A DNA stretch of 64,000 bases from Psychromicrobium lacuslunae (GCF_000950575.1 NZ_CP011005.1:2294001-2358000), one strand, 5' to 3'. Positions 1-9,591 are shown, counted from the stretch's first letter. Made by a program: numbers and translations. The notes: generated by a model from the letters alone, not told the origin.

Positions 1-30
1 AGGCACCTTCAGTTGAACAAAGGTAACTTA

Positions 31-960
31 ATGAAAATCACATCTAAGGCGCTCGCTCAGTCGTTCGCCATCCTGGCCATCGGCGCCATCGCGCTAACCG
101 GCTGCACGAATGCATCACAACAGCAACCCTCCGCCAGCTCAAACGGGACGGCCAGCTTCGATCCGACAAGCGTTGCCAAAGACGACACGCTTGCCGCCGC
201 GGTTCCCAGCGCCATCAAAACCCGCGGCACCCTGATTGTCGGGGCCGATACTTCTTATGCGCCGGCTGAATTCTTGGGCGGTGCGGACGGCCGCACCCCG
301 CAGGGGTACGACGTCGACCTGGGCAAGGCCATCGCCGCCACTTTGGGTCTGAAACTAGAAGTTCAGACCGCCGATTTCAACGGCATCTTGCCCGCTCTCG
401 GCAGCAAATACGATCTAGGAATCTCCTCGTTCACGATCAATCCTGAACGACTCAAGGCAGTGAACATGGTGAGCTACTTCAACGCAGGCGTGTTGTGGGC
501 GGTGCCGAAGGGAAACCCGAAGAAATTCAGCTTGGACGATATCTGCGGCAAATCGATTGGTGTACAAACCGGCACGGTAGAACAAGACGACGTGACAGCT
601 CGTTCCAAGAAGTGCACCGATGCGGGCAAGCCCGCTATTAACGTGGTCAGCCTCGCCAACCAGACTGACGTAACCACGCGAATGGTTAACGGAGCGCTGG
701 ATGCGATGAGTGCTGATTCACCAGTGACTCGTTACGCGATCAGCCAGACCGGCGACAAATTGGAGCTTCTCGGCGCTGAGACCGACGCCGCGAAACAGGG
801 CATCGCAGTTGCTAAGGCAAACACCGAATTTGCGGACCTCATCACCAAAGTCGTCAATAAGCTGATTACTGACGGAAGCTACAAGAAAGTCCTTGAGTCC
901 TGGAGCAACACCGAGGGCGCCATTGAGAAGGCTGAGCTCAATCCGGTGGCCGCAAGTTGA
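31..960 (+). CDS. Amino-acid ABC transporter substrate-binding lipoprotein
   Basis: Extracytoplasmic solute receptor of a polar amino-acid (PAAT-type) importer, 309 aa. I chose the ATG at 31 over a TTG 18 bases upstream because AAAGG lies seven bases before it. The N-terminus is a lipoprotein signal (basic start, hydrophobic core, lipobox LTGC), so the mature protein should be lipid-anchored outside the membrane. The rest is a family 3 periplasmic-binding fold: 'RGTLIVGADTSYAPAEF' opens lobe 1, 'GYDVDLGKAIAA' follows, and 'DAMSADSPVTRYAI' lies in lobe 2. It overlaps the permease start by four bases (TTGA), so the three import genes form one operon. The exact ligand cannot be read from sequence. 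The window starts just upstream, so the promoter is not visible. Confidence 0.93.
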   Translation: MKITSKALAQSFAILAIGAIALTGCTNASQQQPSASSNGTASFDPTSVAKDDTLAAAVPSAIKTRGTLIVGADTSYAPAEFLGGADGRTPQGYDVDLGKAIAATLGLKLEVQTADFNGILPALGSKYDLGISSFTINPERLKAVNMVSYFNAGVLWAVPKGNPKKFSLDDICGKSIGVQTGTVEQDDVTARSKKCTDAGKPAINVVSLANQTDVTTRMVNGALDAMSADSPVTRYAISQTGDKLELLGAETDAAKQGIAVAKANTEFADLITKVVNKLITDGSYKKVLESWSNTEGAIEKAELNPVAAS

Positions 961-1958
961 GTGCACCAACTTCCGGCGTGGCTGGGGCTAGCACTGAGGA
1001 CCCCCAGCCGCACTGGATTCGATCTCGCGGTGTCCCGCATCCGGGCCGTTGGGTTGCCATCGTCATTATCGCCCTGATCGTGATCGCGGCGGCCAATAGC
1101 ATCGCTACCAACCAGAATTTTCGCTGGGATCTGGTGGCAACCTATTTCATGGACGTTCTTGTGGTCCAGGGTGTGGGCTGGACACTAGTACTGACCGTGC
1201 TGTCCATGGTGTTGGCTATTGTGCTAGCTCTTTTACTGGCCGTGATGAGGCAATCGGATAACTGGATTCTGCGCTGGGTCAGTTGGTTCTGGGTCTGGTT
1301 CTTCCGCGGTACTCCGGTGTACACCCAGCTTATTTTTTGGGGTCTAGTCGGAGTGCTTTATCCCAAGATCGCGGCTGGCGTGCCCTGGGGCCCGGAGCTA
1401 TTCAGCTTCGGTACCACCGATTTTTTGAACGGGCTCTGGCCAGGAGTGATCGGCCTCTGGCCCGCCATTCTTGGTTTGGGGCTAAACGAGTCCGCCTACC
1501 TCGCTGAAATATTTCGTGCTGGTCTGAAGTCTGTCGATGGCGGCCAGATGGAGGCCGCCGAGGCGCTCGGGATGCGTAAGAGCAAAATCATGACGCGGAT
1601 CATTCTGCCGCAGGCCATGCGGGTCATTGTGCCGCCAACCGGCAATGAAACGATAGGCATGCTGAAGACAACTTCACTCGTGCTCGCAGTGCCTTTTACT
1701 TTTGACCTAACCTTTGCCACCAGTGCAATCGCCAACCGCATCTATCTACCGATTCCACTGCTCATCGTCGCCGCGCTCTGGTACCTGATCATCACCAGTG
1801 TGTTGATGGTTGGTCAGCACTTTGTCGAGAAGCATTTCGGTAAGGGCGTTGACAACCTTGTGCCGGCGCCTGTGGCAGCAACCAAGGCAACGGCCGCCGC
1901 TCATGCGCAGTCTGAGGCCGATGCCGCGGCCTCGCCAGCCAGCGGAGAGGGGAAATAG
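957..1958 (+). CDS. Amino-acid ABC transporter permease (HisM/GlnP family)
   Basis: Inner-membrane channel subunit of the polar amino-acid importer, 333 aa. It begins at a TTG that overlaps the stop of the binding-protein gene. A first membrane helix lies near residues 32-50 and is followed by the core permease domain with about five helices. The cytoplasmic EAA loop that docks the ATPase is clear ('[22 protein letters not shown]', around residues 199-220, broken here only for description). The C-terminal 40 residues are Ala-rich, hydrophilic and probably disordered, which is longer than in many homologues. One permease gene suggests a homodimeric channel. The ATPase gene follows two bases later. 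Confidence 0.93.
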   Translation: MSAPTSGVAGASTEDPQPHWIRSRGVPHPGRWVAIVIIALIVIAAANSIATNQNFRWDLVATYFMDVLVVQGVGWTLVLTVLSMVLAIVLALLLAVMRQSDNWILRWVSWFWVWFFRGTPVYTQLIFWGLVGVLYPKIAAGVPWGPELFSFGTTDFLNGLWPGVIGLWPAILGLGLNESAYLAEIFRAGLKSVDGGQMEAAEALGMRKSKIMTRIILPQAMRVIVPPTGNETIGMLKTTSLVLAVPFTFDLTFATSAIANRIYLPIPLLIVAALWYLIITSVLMVGQHFVEKHFGKGVDNLVPAPVAATKATAAAHAQSEADAAASPASGEGK

Positions 1959-1960
1959 CG

Positions 1961-2719
1961 ATGACATTAGTACGCATTGAAGGGGTTCATAAGACCTTCG
2001 GTCAGCATCACGTGCTACGTGGCATCGATATGACCATCAAACAGGGCGAGGTTTCGGTGATTATCGGGCCCTCCGGTTCCGGAAAGTCCACCTTGCTGCG
2101 CTGCGTCAATAAGATGGAATCGATCAGCGCGGGGCGGATTCATGTCCGCGACGAACTGATCGGGTACCGCGAGGTAAACGGTCAATTGCATGACCTAAAC
2201 CCCCGTCAAATCGCTGCACAACGCCGCGAAATCGGCATGGTCTTCCAGCGCTTCAACCTGTTTCCCCACAAAACTGCGCTGCAGAACGTGATGGAAGCAC
2301 CGATTCAGGTGAAGAAAATCGCCAAGTCAGAAGCGCGAAGGAAGGCTTTGGAGCTCTTGGAGCAGGTGGGGCTAGCGGATCGTGCAGGACACTATCCAGC
2401 GCAGCTCTCCGGTGGCCAGCAGCAGCGGGTCGCGATCGCCCGAGCCTTGGCGATGGAACCAGAGTTGATGCTCTTTGACGAGCCAACCTCGGCGCTCGAC
2501 CCCGAGCTCGTTGGCGACGTGCTGCAAGTCATGAAGGACTTGGCGAAGTCCGGGATGACCATGATGGTGGTGACGCACGAAATCGGCTTCGCCCGCGAAG
2601 TCGGTGACACCTTGAGCTTCATGGACGGCGGCGTGGTGGTGGAGTCTGGGGATCCCCGAGAGATGATCACCAATCCGCAACACAGCAGGACCAAGGAGTT
2701 CCTCAGCCGAGTGCTCTGA
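1961..2719 (+). CDS. Amino-acid ABC transporter ATP-binding protein (GlnQ family)
   Basis: Nucleotide-binding subunit that powers the importer, 252 aa, the usual length. Visible motifs: Walker A 'GPSGSGKST', Q-loop '[11 protein letters not shown]', signature 'LSGGQQQR', Walker B '[14 protein letters not shown]' and the H-loop 'VVTHE'. The ATG at 1961 has GGAGAGGGG just upstream. The segment '[22 protein letters not shown]' is the insertion typical of GlnQ/HisP-type ATPases. It is the third gene of the import operon. Its last 17 bases overlap the 3' end of menD on the opposite strand. Confidence 0.95.
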   Translation: MTLVRIEGVHKTFGQHHVLRGIDMTIKQGEVSVIIGPSGSGKSTLLRCVNKMESISAGRIHVRDELIGYREVNGQLHDLNPRQIAAQRREIGMVFQRFNLFPHKTALQNVMEAPIQVKKIAKSEARRKALELLEQVGLADRAGHYPAQLSGGQQQRVAIARALAMEPELMLFDEPTSALDPELVGDVLQVMKDLAKSGMTMMVVTHEIGFAREVGDTLSFMDGGVVVESGDPREMITNPQHSRTKEFLSRVL

Positions 2720-4379
2720 GCCCTTCGTTGATCGCGGTTTTCACCCGGTCGTGCAGGCCCCGCAAAGCGGATCGTTCGGTGCGAATTTCCAGCACCGAAC
2801 GGCCGTGGAACGGGGCCTGCAGCGCTTCTACCAGCTCAGTCCTGCTACCGATCAACCGGTATTGCACGCCATAAGCCGCCGCTAACTGCTCGAGCCCGAC
2901 GTCCTGGGCGGTACCGAAGAGACGCTCCACGGCGGACGCATACGCTGGTTGTTCGCCCAGTGCGCCATGCTCAAGCACGCTGAAAATGCCACCCCCCGCA
3001 TCGTTGAGCACAATGATCTGAAGATCGGGCACCCGCTCACCGCGCGGCAATAGCAACCCGCCAGCGTCGTGCAGCAGGGTCAGATCGCCTAGCAAGAGCC
3101 GAGTCGGTTTATCAGTTGCTAAGGCGACTCCGCTCGCGGTCGAGACGGTGCCATCGATCCCGGCCAATCCTCTATTGGCAAAGACGCGCGGGCTAAGCAC
3201 CCCCGGAGTCCCGGCCAGATCGACATCCCGAATCGGGTTCGATGAACCCAGCACCAGTTGCTCCACCGGTTGTCGCCAGACCTCGGCCGCCAGTTGTAGG
3301 CCACTCAGATCGTCGGCCAACACCTCAGCCAGCGCGGTCTCCGCAGCCCGACTTGCCTGCTGCCAACTCTGTAGCCAGCCCTCCGCGGCCAGCCCGGCGA
3401 AGTCGCTGAGTTCGGTCAATTGATGAATCAGCCGCTCGCTACGGCGTCCCGCTTGGAACCACGCCACCGGCTCCGGAAGATAAAGCGCTCTGGGCAGATC
3501 CTGCCGATTCAGTAGCGCGGCGACTGGGCGTGAAAGCGTCGGCCGACCAAAAACCACCACCCGTTCAATCTGCGCACCGAAGTGTTCAAGTAACAGCCGG
3601 TAGGGGCCGACCGCATGAGGGCCAAAGCGCGCATCGGAGGACGGTTCGGCCAATAGCGGTAACCCGTGCAGGCGGGCAAACTCCTCGGCTTGGGCGGTGG
3701 CAGCGTGTCCCGCTAAGACCACCGTTCGCCGAGGTGCAGTGGAACGCGGTGCGGCTAAGGATTCGACGGGCCTTCGGGAGGAATGCACAGCCGTCTGGCG
3801 GATGGCGGTCGGTTGAAAGTCGCTGCCGTCCAGTGCTGGGGTGAGTGGATCTCGGAAGGAAAGATTCAACTGGACTGGGCCACGAGGCACCCCACTCAGT
3901 AACCCTTTTGCCGCGTCTAACCCGGTTTGCACAGCTTTCTGCGGGTCCTGCCCGGCTGCCAGGTCAGCCGCGAAGCGAAGGTGTGAGCCAAATAGGTCGA
4001 CCTGATCGGTGGTTTGGTTCGCGCCAGTCCCTCTCAGCTCTTCCGGCCGATCCGCGGAGAGCACGATCAGGGGAACGCCAGCATGATTTGCTTCCATTAC
4101 TGCGGGCATCAGGTTCCCTACTGCGGTACCGGAGGTAGTGAGTACGGCGACGGGGAGGCCAGAGGCTAGCGAAAGCCCGAGCGCGGTAAAGGCCGCTGCC
4201 CGTTCATCGATCCTGACCAGGGTCTGCAGTTCTGCCTCGGCTTCCGCCAGCGCGTACGCCAGCGGCGCACTTCGGGAACCGGGCGCTAGCACCAGCTGGC
4301 GGATACCCCCGGCAGCCAGTTCGCTCACCACTCGGCGGGCGACATCCATCGATGACCAGACGGGTTCAGCTACACTCAC
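2703..4379 (-). CDS. menD: 2-succinyl-5-enolpyruvyl-6-hydroxy-3-cyclohexene-1-carboxylate synthase
   Basis: Thiamine-diphosphate enzyme that condenses isochorismate with 2-oxoglutarate in menaquinone synthesis, 558 aa, close to the size of E. coli MenD (about 556). The N-terminal PYR domain has '[14 protein letters not shown]' and the cofactor-activating glutamate in '[15 protein letters not shown]'. '[16 protein letters not shown]' and the C-terminal '[13 protein letters not shown]' / '[10 protein letters not shown]' segments are typical of MenD. The start is a GTG with no Shine-Dalgarno; a TAGACT box ends six bases upstream, so the mRNA is probably leaderless. menC lies 60 bases upstream on the same strand but has its own box. 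Confidence 0.95.
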   Translation of the reverse strand: MSVAEPVWSSMDVARRVVSELAAGGIRQLVLAPGSRSAPLAYALAEAEAELQTLVRIDERAAAFTALGLSLASGLPVAVLTTSGTAVGNLMPAVMEANHAGVPLIVLSADRPEELRGTGANQTTDQVDLFGSHLRFAADLAAGQDPQKAVQTGLDAAKGLLSGVPRGPVQLNLSFRDPLTPALDGSDFQPTAIRQTAVHSSRRPVESLAAPRSTAPRRTVVLAGHAATAQAEEFARLHGLPLLAEPSSDARFGPHAVGPYRLLLEHFGAQIERVVVFGRPTLSRPVAALLNRQDLPRALYLPEPVAWFQAGRRSERLIHQLTELSDFAGLAAEGWLQSWQQASRAAETALAEVLADDLSGLQLAAEVWRQPVEQLVLGSSNPIRDVDLAGTPGVLSPRVFANRGLAGIDGTVSTASGVALATDKPTRLLLGDLTLLHDAGGLLLPRGERVPDLQIIVLNDAGGGIFSVLEHGALGEQPAYASAVERLFGTAQDVGLEQLAAAYGVQYRLIGSRTELVEALQAPFHGRSVLEIRTERSALRGLHDRVKTAINEGLRALG

Positions 4380-4385
4380 TTGCCC

Positions 4386-4391
4386 AGTCTA
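4386..4391 (-). promoter_or_regulatory. -10 box of leaderless menD promoter
   Basis: TAGACT on the minus strand, followed by six bases and the GTG start of menD. The predicted transcription start coincides with the start codon, and there is no Shine-Dalgarno. No convincing -35 was seen. Confidence 0.55.
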
Positions 4392-4439
4392 GGCCGCCAC
4401 CCCCTATCCAGTTCCTTCACCCAGCCGTCCCAGTCGTTC

Positions 4440-5435
4440 TCACATCACTCGTTGGGACAGCTGGGCGTGGACTCGACGGAGGCGGGCTTCCCACCAGCGC
4501 ACCCGATCCTCGGGGAGTCGGTATTTTTGCAGCAGCTCAGGGTCCGGGACAGTTTCTGACAACTCGATTTCGCCCGCACGCGGCAGCAGCGCGGGCGCGC
4601 AGACGTCCTGCTCGAAGAGCGCCACCGTGCCCAGGCCGCAAGCAAACGGTAACTCGGGCAGGGCGGCGGCAAGGGCCAGTCCGGCACGGATTCCCACCGA
4701 GGTATCGAGTGCCGAACTCACTACCGCGGGCAGCCCGGCTTCTCGGACAATTTCGAGAGCACGCCGCACCCCTCCGAGCGGCGCAACCTTAACCACGATC
4801 AGATCGGCAGCAGCCGCGCGGGCAACCGCAAGCGGGTCACTTTCCTTACGCACGCTCTCATCAGCGGCGATTCTGATCGGGATCTGTTCGGCCAGCAGTG
4901 CCGCTCGCAAGCTAGCCAGCCCCTCGATACCCGGCACCGGTTGTTCGGCGTACTCAAGGCCAAAGTCAGCTAGTCTACGCAATGCTTCGAGGGCCGTTTG
5001 CAGCTGCCAGCCAGCATTCGCATCAATTCGCAGCACCGCCTCGGGCGCGGCCTGGCGTACCGCAGCGACCCGGTCAATATCGTCCTGCAAACTCTGTCCA
5101 ACTTCGGCAACCTTGATCTTGACCGCCGGGACTTCGCCGAAGGCGGCCAGAATCTCCGGCACTTGATCCGCCGGAACCGCTGGCATCGTGGCGTTCACCG
5201 GGATGCTATTACGCAGGGCGGTCGGGAATCCCTGCCAACCAGCCTCAATGGCGGCGGCGAGCCAGAGTGCCGATTCATCATCCTGATACTCGGCAAAGGG
5301 GCCGAATTCGGCCCAGCCCAGCGGGCCTTGCAGCAGCACAGTCTCACGAAGGTCGATGCCTCGGAACCGGGTGCGCATCGGCAAACCAACCGGATGCGCG
5401 TTGGCTAATAACTCGTCAATATTCGGAATCACCAC
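4440..5435 (-). CDS. menC: o-Succinylbenzoate synthase
   Basis: Dehydratase of the enolase superfamily that converts SHCHC to o-succinylbenzoate in menaquinone synthesis, 331 aa. The catalytic set can be read: the KxK pair in 'AVKIKVAEVG', metal ligands in 'LRIDANAGW' (Asp), 'EYAEQPVPG' (Glu) and 'IRIAADESV' (Asp), and the second lysine in 'LIVVKVAPLGG'. The start is GTG at 5435 (a second GTG follows directly). It has no Shine-Dalgarno and sits six bases after a TAGGCT box, as in a leaderless transcript. It lies upstream of menD on the same strand, and the TetR gene at 5515 diverges from it. Confidence 0.93.
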   Translation of the reverse strand: MVIPNIDELLANAHPVGLPMRTRFRGIDLRETVLLQGPLGWAEFGPFAEYQDDESALWLAAAIEAGWQGFPTALRNSIPVNATMPAVPADQVPEILAAFGEVPAVKIKVAEVGQSLQDDIDRVAAVRQAAPEAVLRIDANAGWQLQTALEALRRLADFGLEYAEQPVPGIEGLASLRAALLAEQIPIRIAADESVRKESDPLAVARAAAADLIVVKVAPLGGVRRALEIVREAGLPAVVSSALDTSVGIRAGLALAAALPELPFACGLGTVALFEQDVCAPALLPRAGEIELSETVPDPELLQKYRLPEDRVRWWEARLRRVHAQLSQRVM

Positions 5436-5441
5436 ATCACG

Positions 5442-5447
5442 AGCCTA
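5442..5447 (-). promoter_or_regulatory. -10 box of leaderless menC promoter
   Basis: TAGGCT on the minus strand, six bases before the menC GTG. Same arrangement as upstream of menD and menB. Confidence 0.5.
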
Positions 5448-5514
5448 CCGAGGTACCCCAGCTAGCGGTAAGCTTCAGGCGCAAGTTCAATTACTAGCTG
5501 CTCTAGGAAACCCA

Positions 5515-6114
5515 TTGCCACAAAAAACCGTGCAAGATCGTGCCAAGGTCAAACAACAGCGAATCGTCGATGCTGCGCTGACCTTGCTCCGCACTGAGGG
5601 GCCTGCAGGAATTACCCTGCGCGCGGTCGCCGCCGAAGCCGGCGTCCCCGCCTCGAGCGTCGCCTACTACTACCCCACTCTGGTGGAGCTGATTCAGGAA
5701 GCCTTTGCCACCTATTTGCGCGCACTGGCGGCAACCATAGAGTCGGCGGCCGAAGCAGCAATCAGCGATCCCCAGGATTTCCGCACCATGGCGGCAGTGC
5801 TGGCTGCGCAGGTTACGTCCCGAGACGGCGCAGCGCTACTGCCGCTACTAGAAACCTATCTGGCAGTCGCCCGGGAACCAACGCTCTACCCGGACGCCGC
5901 CCGCCAGCTAGCCGAAATCCCGCTCTCGGTTGATCGATTCCTCGCTGCCCACGGATTCCGTGACAGCGAAGACTTGGCGCATGCGATTATTTCGCTGATC
6001 GAAGGCTACGCCTTGCGCCGTGCTCTGGTGGGTGGTTCCGCCGGTGCTGATCGAGCATCCCTACAGCAAGCCTTGGAGTTCTTATTCGCCGGAAACCTTG
6101 CGAAAGACGACTAA
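5515..6114 (+). CDS. TetR-family transcriptional regulator
   Basis: DNA-binding repressor of the TetR family, 199 aa from the TTG at 5515, which has AGGAAA ending four bases before it; GTG at 5530 is the alternative. The N-terminal helix-turn-helix reads 'RIVDAALTLLRTEGPAGITL' then 'VAAEAGVPASSVAYYYPT' (residues ~12-52). The remainder is the variable ligand/dimer domain and gives no clue to the ligand. It diverges from menC, so it could act on menC, on itself or on the unknown genes downstream. A longer reading frame runs back into menC antisense but lacks a start with ribosome-binding site. Confidence 0.85.
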   Translation: MPQKTVQDRAKVKQQRIVDAALTLLRTEGPAGITLRAVAAEAGVPASSVAYYYPTLVELIQEAFATYLRALAATIESAAEAAISDPQDFRTMAAVLAAQVTSRDGAALLPLLETYLAVAREPTLYPDAARQLAEIPLSVDRFLAAHGFRDSEDLAHAIISLIEGYALRRALVGGSAGADRASLQQALEFLFAGNLAKDD

Positions 6115-6175
6115 ACAAGATAAAAGTTGTTCATTCGATCAACTATTGTCTTAGTCGTCATCTCTCGGAGGCACC

Positions 6176-6901
6176 GTGTCTGGCACGTCCAATCTGGGCC
6201 TACCCGGCCTGGCCTTCGCCAAACTGCTCCGAATCACCGCAATCGAACACCAATCCAGTCCGTACCGGGATGCCCTTTATCTCAGTGGCAAGATCTCTGG
6301 TCGCTACACCGACGAACTTTCGCTCACTCCAATCGTCAGAACCGACTTCCTTGCTATTCCGTTGCGCAGCGACGCTCCGCAACTGGTCCTTAAACGCCGG
6401 GGCTTAGGGTTTTTAGCCGCAGCTGGGATTGACTTCGCCAGCCCTGCTCAGCAGTTACTAGGAGACCCTGAGCATCACTTCAATGCCTATTTTGCGCCTG
6501 AGCACAGCACTGCGGCAGCACAGATCCTCAGCCCTGGCTTGGTCGCCGAACTCGTTGAACACGCGAGTGACTTCGATATTGAATTCATCGACCGGTGGGC
6601 TTTCTTCTATGCTTCACCGATGGCTTCACGGGGTTCTCAGCCGGCAGACTTCAACCCTTTGTTGAATGCACTATTTGCCAGAATTCGGGCTCATACCGCT
6701 CCGCCGTCCGAGTTTTCGGAGTTGCAACTGATCAGCCCTGACGAACAGCTGCACCGCTTTGAAATGGCTCAAGCCAGCCGAAAAAGGCTCAGTACCCGAC
6801 CATCTCGACTGCGTACCGCAGTACTCATTTTTAGCTGGACACTCGTACTGTCGGGGCTGAGCTATTTGCTGCTACAGAACCTGCTACCACCAAGCCCATA
6901 G
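6176..6901 (+). CDS. Hypothetical protein with C-terminal membrane anchor
   Basis: Protein of 241 aa that I do not recognise. The GTG start is preceded by GGAGG at ideal spacing, and codon use matches the neighbours, so the gene is real. Residues ~1-205 are predicted soluble with no signal peptide. 'FDIEFIDRWAFFYASP' suggests a compact alpha/beta module. A single helix at ~214-234 ('TAVLIFSWTLVLSGLSYLLL') lies at the very C-terminus with only a few residues after it, so most of the protein should face the cytoplasm (tail-anchored topology). The next gene, also unknown, follows after 41 bases and is probably cotranscribed. Confidence 0.75.
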   Translation: MSGTSNLGLPGLAFAKLLRITAIEHQSSPYRDALYLSGKISGRYTDELSLTPIVRTDFLAIPLRSDAPQLVLKRRGLGFLAAAGIDFASPAQQLLGDPEHHFNAYFAPEHSTAAAQILSPGLVAELVEHASDFDIEFIDRWAFFYASPMASRGSQPADFNPLLNALFARIRAHTAPPSEFSELQLISPDEQLHRFEMAQASRKRLSTRPSRLRTAVLIFSWTLVLSGLSYLLLQNLLPPSP

Positions 6902-6942
6902 CCCGCTAAACCCACCCGATCACCGTCTTCGAAGGAACTCCA

Positions 6943-7431
6943 ATGAGCGCCGATATTGAAACCGAGCTGGTAGCCCGTTATAGCGAACCAGCCCCCTACA
7001 AGAAGCACCTTGGCTCGTTTCGGGGTAAACGCACCAAAGCGGCAGCGGAGTTGTTCAATAACGCCGAACAGCGCGGCGCGCGACAAAGCTATTTGCTGGA
7101 CAGCCGCAACCACGAGGGAAAAATCTTCTCAGTCCGCGCCATCTCCCTTCGAGGAGATCTCAGCGAGCAGGTAGTTGCCGAGCTTACCGCCGCCGCCCAA
7201 CAACTCTCGGTCGGACGCCTGTTTTGGGAAGGCCAGTTCGCGCCGCTGCTACCTGAAGCTATTGGCTCAGATTCCGACGCTGCCGATACCCATTCACTCA
7301 GCCGGCTCGCCGACGGGATCATCGTGTTTCCCACCATTCAGGAAGGCAAACAAAAGCCTTACAGTTACTGCGTGTGGGCGCGGCAGGGCGGTGATTACTT
7401 CATCGTGCCGGTCAGCGACGACTGGCTCTGA
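6943..7431 (+). CDS. Hypothetical protein
   Basis: Soluble protein of 162 aa, no signal peptide or membrane helix. The ATG has GAAGGA nine bases upstream. The N-terminal half is charged; the C-terminal half has beta-type segments ('LADGIIVFPTIQ', 'YSYCVWARQGGDYFIVPVSDDWL'). I cannot assign a family. It lies 41 bases after the tail-anchored protein at 6176, suggesting a two-gene unit, possibly a membrane protein and its partner. That link is inference. Confidence 0.7.
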   Translation: MSADIETELVARYSEPAPYKKHLGSFRGKRTKAAAELFNNAEQRGARQSYLLDSRNHEGKIFSVRAISLRGDLSEQVVAELTAAAQQLSVGRLFWEGQFAPLLPEAIGSDSDAADTHSLSRLADGIIVFPTIQEGKQKPYSYCVWARQGGDYFIVPVSDDWL

Positions 7432-7502
7432 GGCTTGAGCCGCGGCGAAGCAAGCGGTAGCCGGCTAGGCTCATCGCACAGCCCGAGACCAGGCTGAACA
7501 AG

Positions 7503-7508
7503 TACGCT
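7503..7508 (+). promoter_or_regulatory. -10 box of leaderless PAP2-gene promoter
   Basis: TACGCT followed by six bases and the GTG at 7515. The intervening GGAGAG touches the GTG and is too close to act as a normal ribosome-binding site, which favours leaderless initiation. Confidence 0.4.
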
Positions 7509-7514
7509 GGAGAG

Positions 7515-8396
7515 GTGAAGTCCCGTTCGAGCAGTCAGCCCACTACCCGGCCAGGTCCTTTTTTCCTGGCCGCAGCATTCGCTGTGCTCGGAGTGATCGG
7601 CACCTATCTCTACTTCGTGCACACCACCACCGGGCAGTACATCGACGAATCGGCGCTGGTTGAAGCCGCCGTGCCACGTGAGAAAATTGGTCTGCAAGTC
7701 TCCTATTTCTTAGACCTGCTGCCCATCATCTCGGTGGTGATCGGATTAGTGGTGATTTTGTTTGTCACTATTTTTCGGAAACGATGGCTGGCTTCTGGCA
7801 TTGCCATCCTGGCAATGGCTGGCGCCAACCTGAGCACGCAGCTATTCAAGTCCGCACTTCCGGTCCGCCCCGACCAGGGCATCGCGACCTTGAATTTCAA
7901 CTCTCTGCCCTCCGGGCACAGCACGCTTGCGGCTAGCGCCGCGGCCGCTGTTTTCCTGGTGGTGAGTCCGCGCTGGCGTCCCTTCGCTGCTTTTATCGGC
8001 GGCAGCTTCGCCATCCTGTCAGGCAGCTCTACCTTGATTAACCAATGGCATCGTCCGGCCGATGTGCTGGCCGCCTACCTGGTGGTAGCTGCTTGGACCT
8101 GCATTGCAGGCTGGCTCATTCTGCGTTCCGGCCGCTCCTGGAACGTTTGGCAAGGCTACTCCGCTCACTGGGCCTCGAGCCGCTTGTGGCCACTCCTTTC
8201 GGCGTTACTGGGGGTTGCCGCCGCGGTGCTCGCCACCATCGTGCTCGGCAGGCTGGCAACACCAGGAACGCAAAGCAGCACCGACTATTTTTTCTCCGGC
8301 GTAGCAATGATCGTGATTGCCGGCTATTTATTGACGGTGGCTGGGATTCTGCTCTTCAGTTTTGCAGCCCGACGCCCACGGCTTAGCTCAGGCTGA
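7515..8396 (+). CDS. PAP2-family membrane phosphatase
   Basis: Integral membrane phosphatase (lipid phosphate or undecaprenyl-pyrophosphate type), 293 aa with about six helices; active site expected on the outer face. Motif C1 is 'KSALPVRP' (one residue shorter than the canonical K-x6-RP), C2 is 'LPSGHST', and C3 is 'STLINQWHRPADV'. C3 has the histidine and aspartate, but threonine stands where the usual arginine of SR-x5-H-x3-D would be. Substrate is unknown; polyprenyl-phosphate recycling in cell-wall synthesis is one possibility. It converges on the MFS gene and their ends overlap by nine bases. Confidence 0.82.
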   Translation: MKSRSSSQPTTRPGPFFLAAAFAVLGVIGTYLYFVHTTTGQYIDESALVEAAVPREKIGLQVSYFLDLLPIISVVIGLVVILFVTIFRKRWLASGIAILAMAGANLSTQLFKSALPVRPDQGIATLNFNSLPSGHSTLAASAAAAVFLVVSPRWRPFAAFIGGSFAILSGSSTLINQWHRPADVLAAYLVVAAWTCIAGWLILRSGRSWNVWQGYSAHWASSRLWPLLSALLGVAAAVLATIVLGRLATPGTQSSTDYFFSGVAMIVIAGYLLTVAGILLFSFAARRPRLSSG

Positions 8397-9578
8397 AATT
8401 TTTGGCGTCCGCGGAATCCAGTACCAAAGCACCGCCGCCGCGCCTAGACCGATCAGTCCGGTAGCCGCAATACCAACACTGAGGCTCAGTATCGCAGTGA
8501 TGCCGGAAAGCAAGGCGGGGCCCGAGAAAGCCCCGAGATCGGCCAAAAAGCGCCAAATGCCGAGGAACTGCGCGCGACCACGCGCCGGCGAATAATCCGC
8601 TCCCAGGGTCATCACCACTCCCGAACCGATGCCATTTCCGAAGCCGATCAGCAGCGCCACCAAAAGCAAGCCGAATGCCCCGCTAGTGAGCGGCATTAGC
8701 AGCAGGGAAATCCCCATTAACACCATCGAGGGCACCGCCACCCAGGCGCGACCGCGTCGATCCATCAACTTTCCCGCGGGGTAGAAAACCAGCATGTCAA
8801 TAGCTCCGGAGAGGCCGTAAATCAGCGAGGTGGTACTAGGATCCAGGCCCAGCCCTTCGGCCCAAAGCGGTAACACCGCCTGCCGTGAAGCTCGCACCGC
8901 CCCGACTAACAACACGCCAATACCAATACTCAGAAAAACCTTCCGATGATCCAGCAGAGTGCTTCGCAGCGTCGGACTTGCCAGCGCGCCGTCACCGGCA
9001 GCTGTATGCACCAGGTCCGGCATGCTGAGAGCGATCAGACCCGCGATGATGACCGCCACCACGCCGACCCAGTAAGCCCCAGCCAGGTGGAAGAAATTGA
9101 TCGCCAGCGCGCCAATGAACGGACCAATAAAGATCCCAATCCGCATCACTCCACCGAGCGTTGAGAGTGCTCTCGCGCGATATTTGAGCGGCACAGCCTC
9201 GGTCAGATACTTCTGCCGAGCCAGGTTAAATACCGCCGAGGCGGCGCCGATCAACAGCACTCCCAGACCGTAAACCCAGAGGTTTGGCGCGAATACGCAG
9301 AGCAACATGGCCAGCATGCTCAGCACGGCAGCCCCCACGATGGACCATCGCTCCCCGTATCGGTCGGTCACGATGGAGGCCGGGATATTGCTAATCAGGG
9401 AACCGACACCGATCAGCGTTACCACCAGGGCCGCGACGGCCACGCTTGCCCCGAGGTCGCGGGCGCTGAGTGCAATCACCGGCAAGATTGCGCCTTCACC
9501 GACGCCGAAGAGGATTGAGGGTCCGAAAGCGGGGATAGCAATCTTCTTGAAACTGAATTCGGCACCGTCATGACTCAC
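8388..9578 (-). CDS. MFS transporter
   Basis: Major facilitator permease, 396 aa with about 12 helices, probably a drug or metabolite exporter. I use the GTG at 9578, seven bases after a TAGGCT box, rather than the open frame to 9707, because the first helix ('IPAFGPSILFGVGEGAILPV') starts about ten residues later, as is usual. Motif A-like 'DRYGERWSIVGAAV' follows helix 2 and 'KLMDRRGRAWVAV' lies in the second half. The substrate cannot be inferred. It diverges from the acyltransferase gene across an AT-rich gap. Confidence 0.85.
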   Translation of the reverse strand: MSHDGAEFSFKKIAIPAFGPSILFGVGEGAILPVIALSARDLGASVAVAALVVTLIGVGSLISNIPASIVTDRYGERWSIVGAAVLSMLAMLLCVFAPNLWVYGLGVLLIGAASAVFNLARQKYLTEAVPLKYRARALSTLGGVMRIGIFIGPFIGALAINFFHLAGAYWVGVVAVIIAGLIALSMPDLVHTAAGDGALASPTLRSTLLDHRKVFLSIGIGVLLVGAVRASRQAVLPLWAEGLGLDPSTTSLIYGLSGAIDMLVFYPAGKLMDRRGRAWVAVPSMVLMGISLLLMPLTSGAFGLLLVALLIGFGNGIGSGVVMTLGADYSPARGRAQFLGIWRFLADLGAFSGPALLSGITAILSLSVGIAATGLIGLGAAAVLWYWIPRTPKISA

Positions 9579-9585
9579 TCTTGGC

Positions 9586-9591
9586 AGCCTA
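9586..9591 (-). promoter_or_regulatory. -10 box of leaderless MFS-gene promoter
   Basis: TAGGCT on the minus strand, seven bases before the GTG at 9578. No Shine-Dalgarno at usual spacing. Confidence 0.45.

Noticed and set aside
7435-7472. Terminator hairpin TGAGCC/GGCTCA after the gene at 6943
   Set aside because: Only six base pairs with a long G+C-rich loop; not distinguishable from chance.
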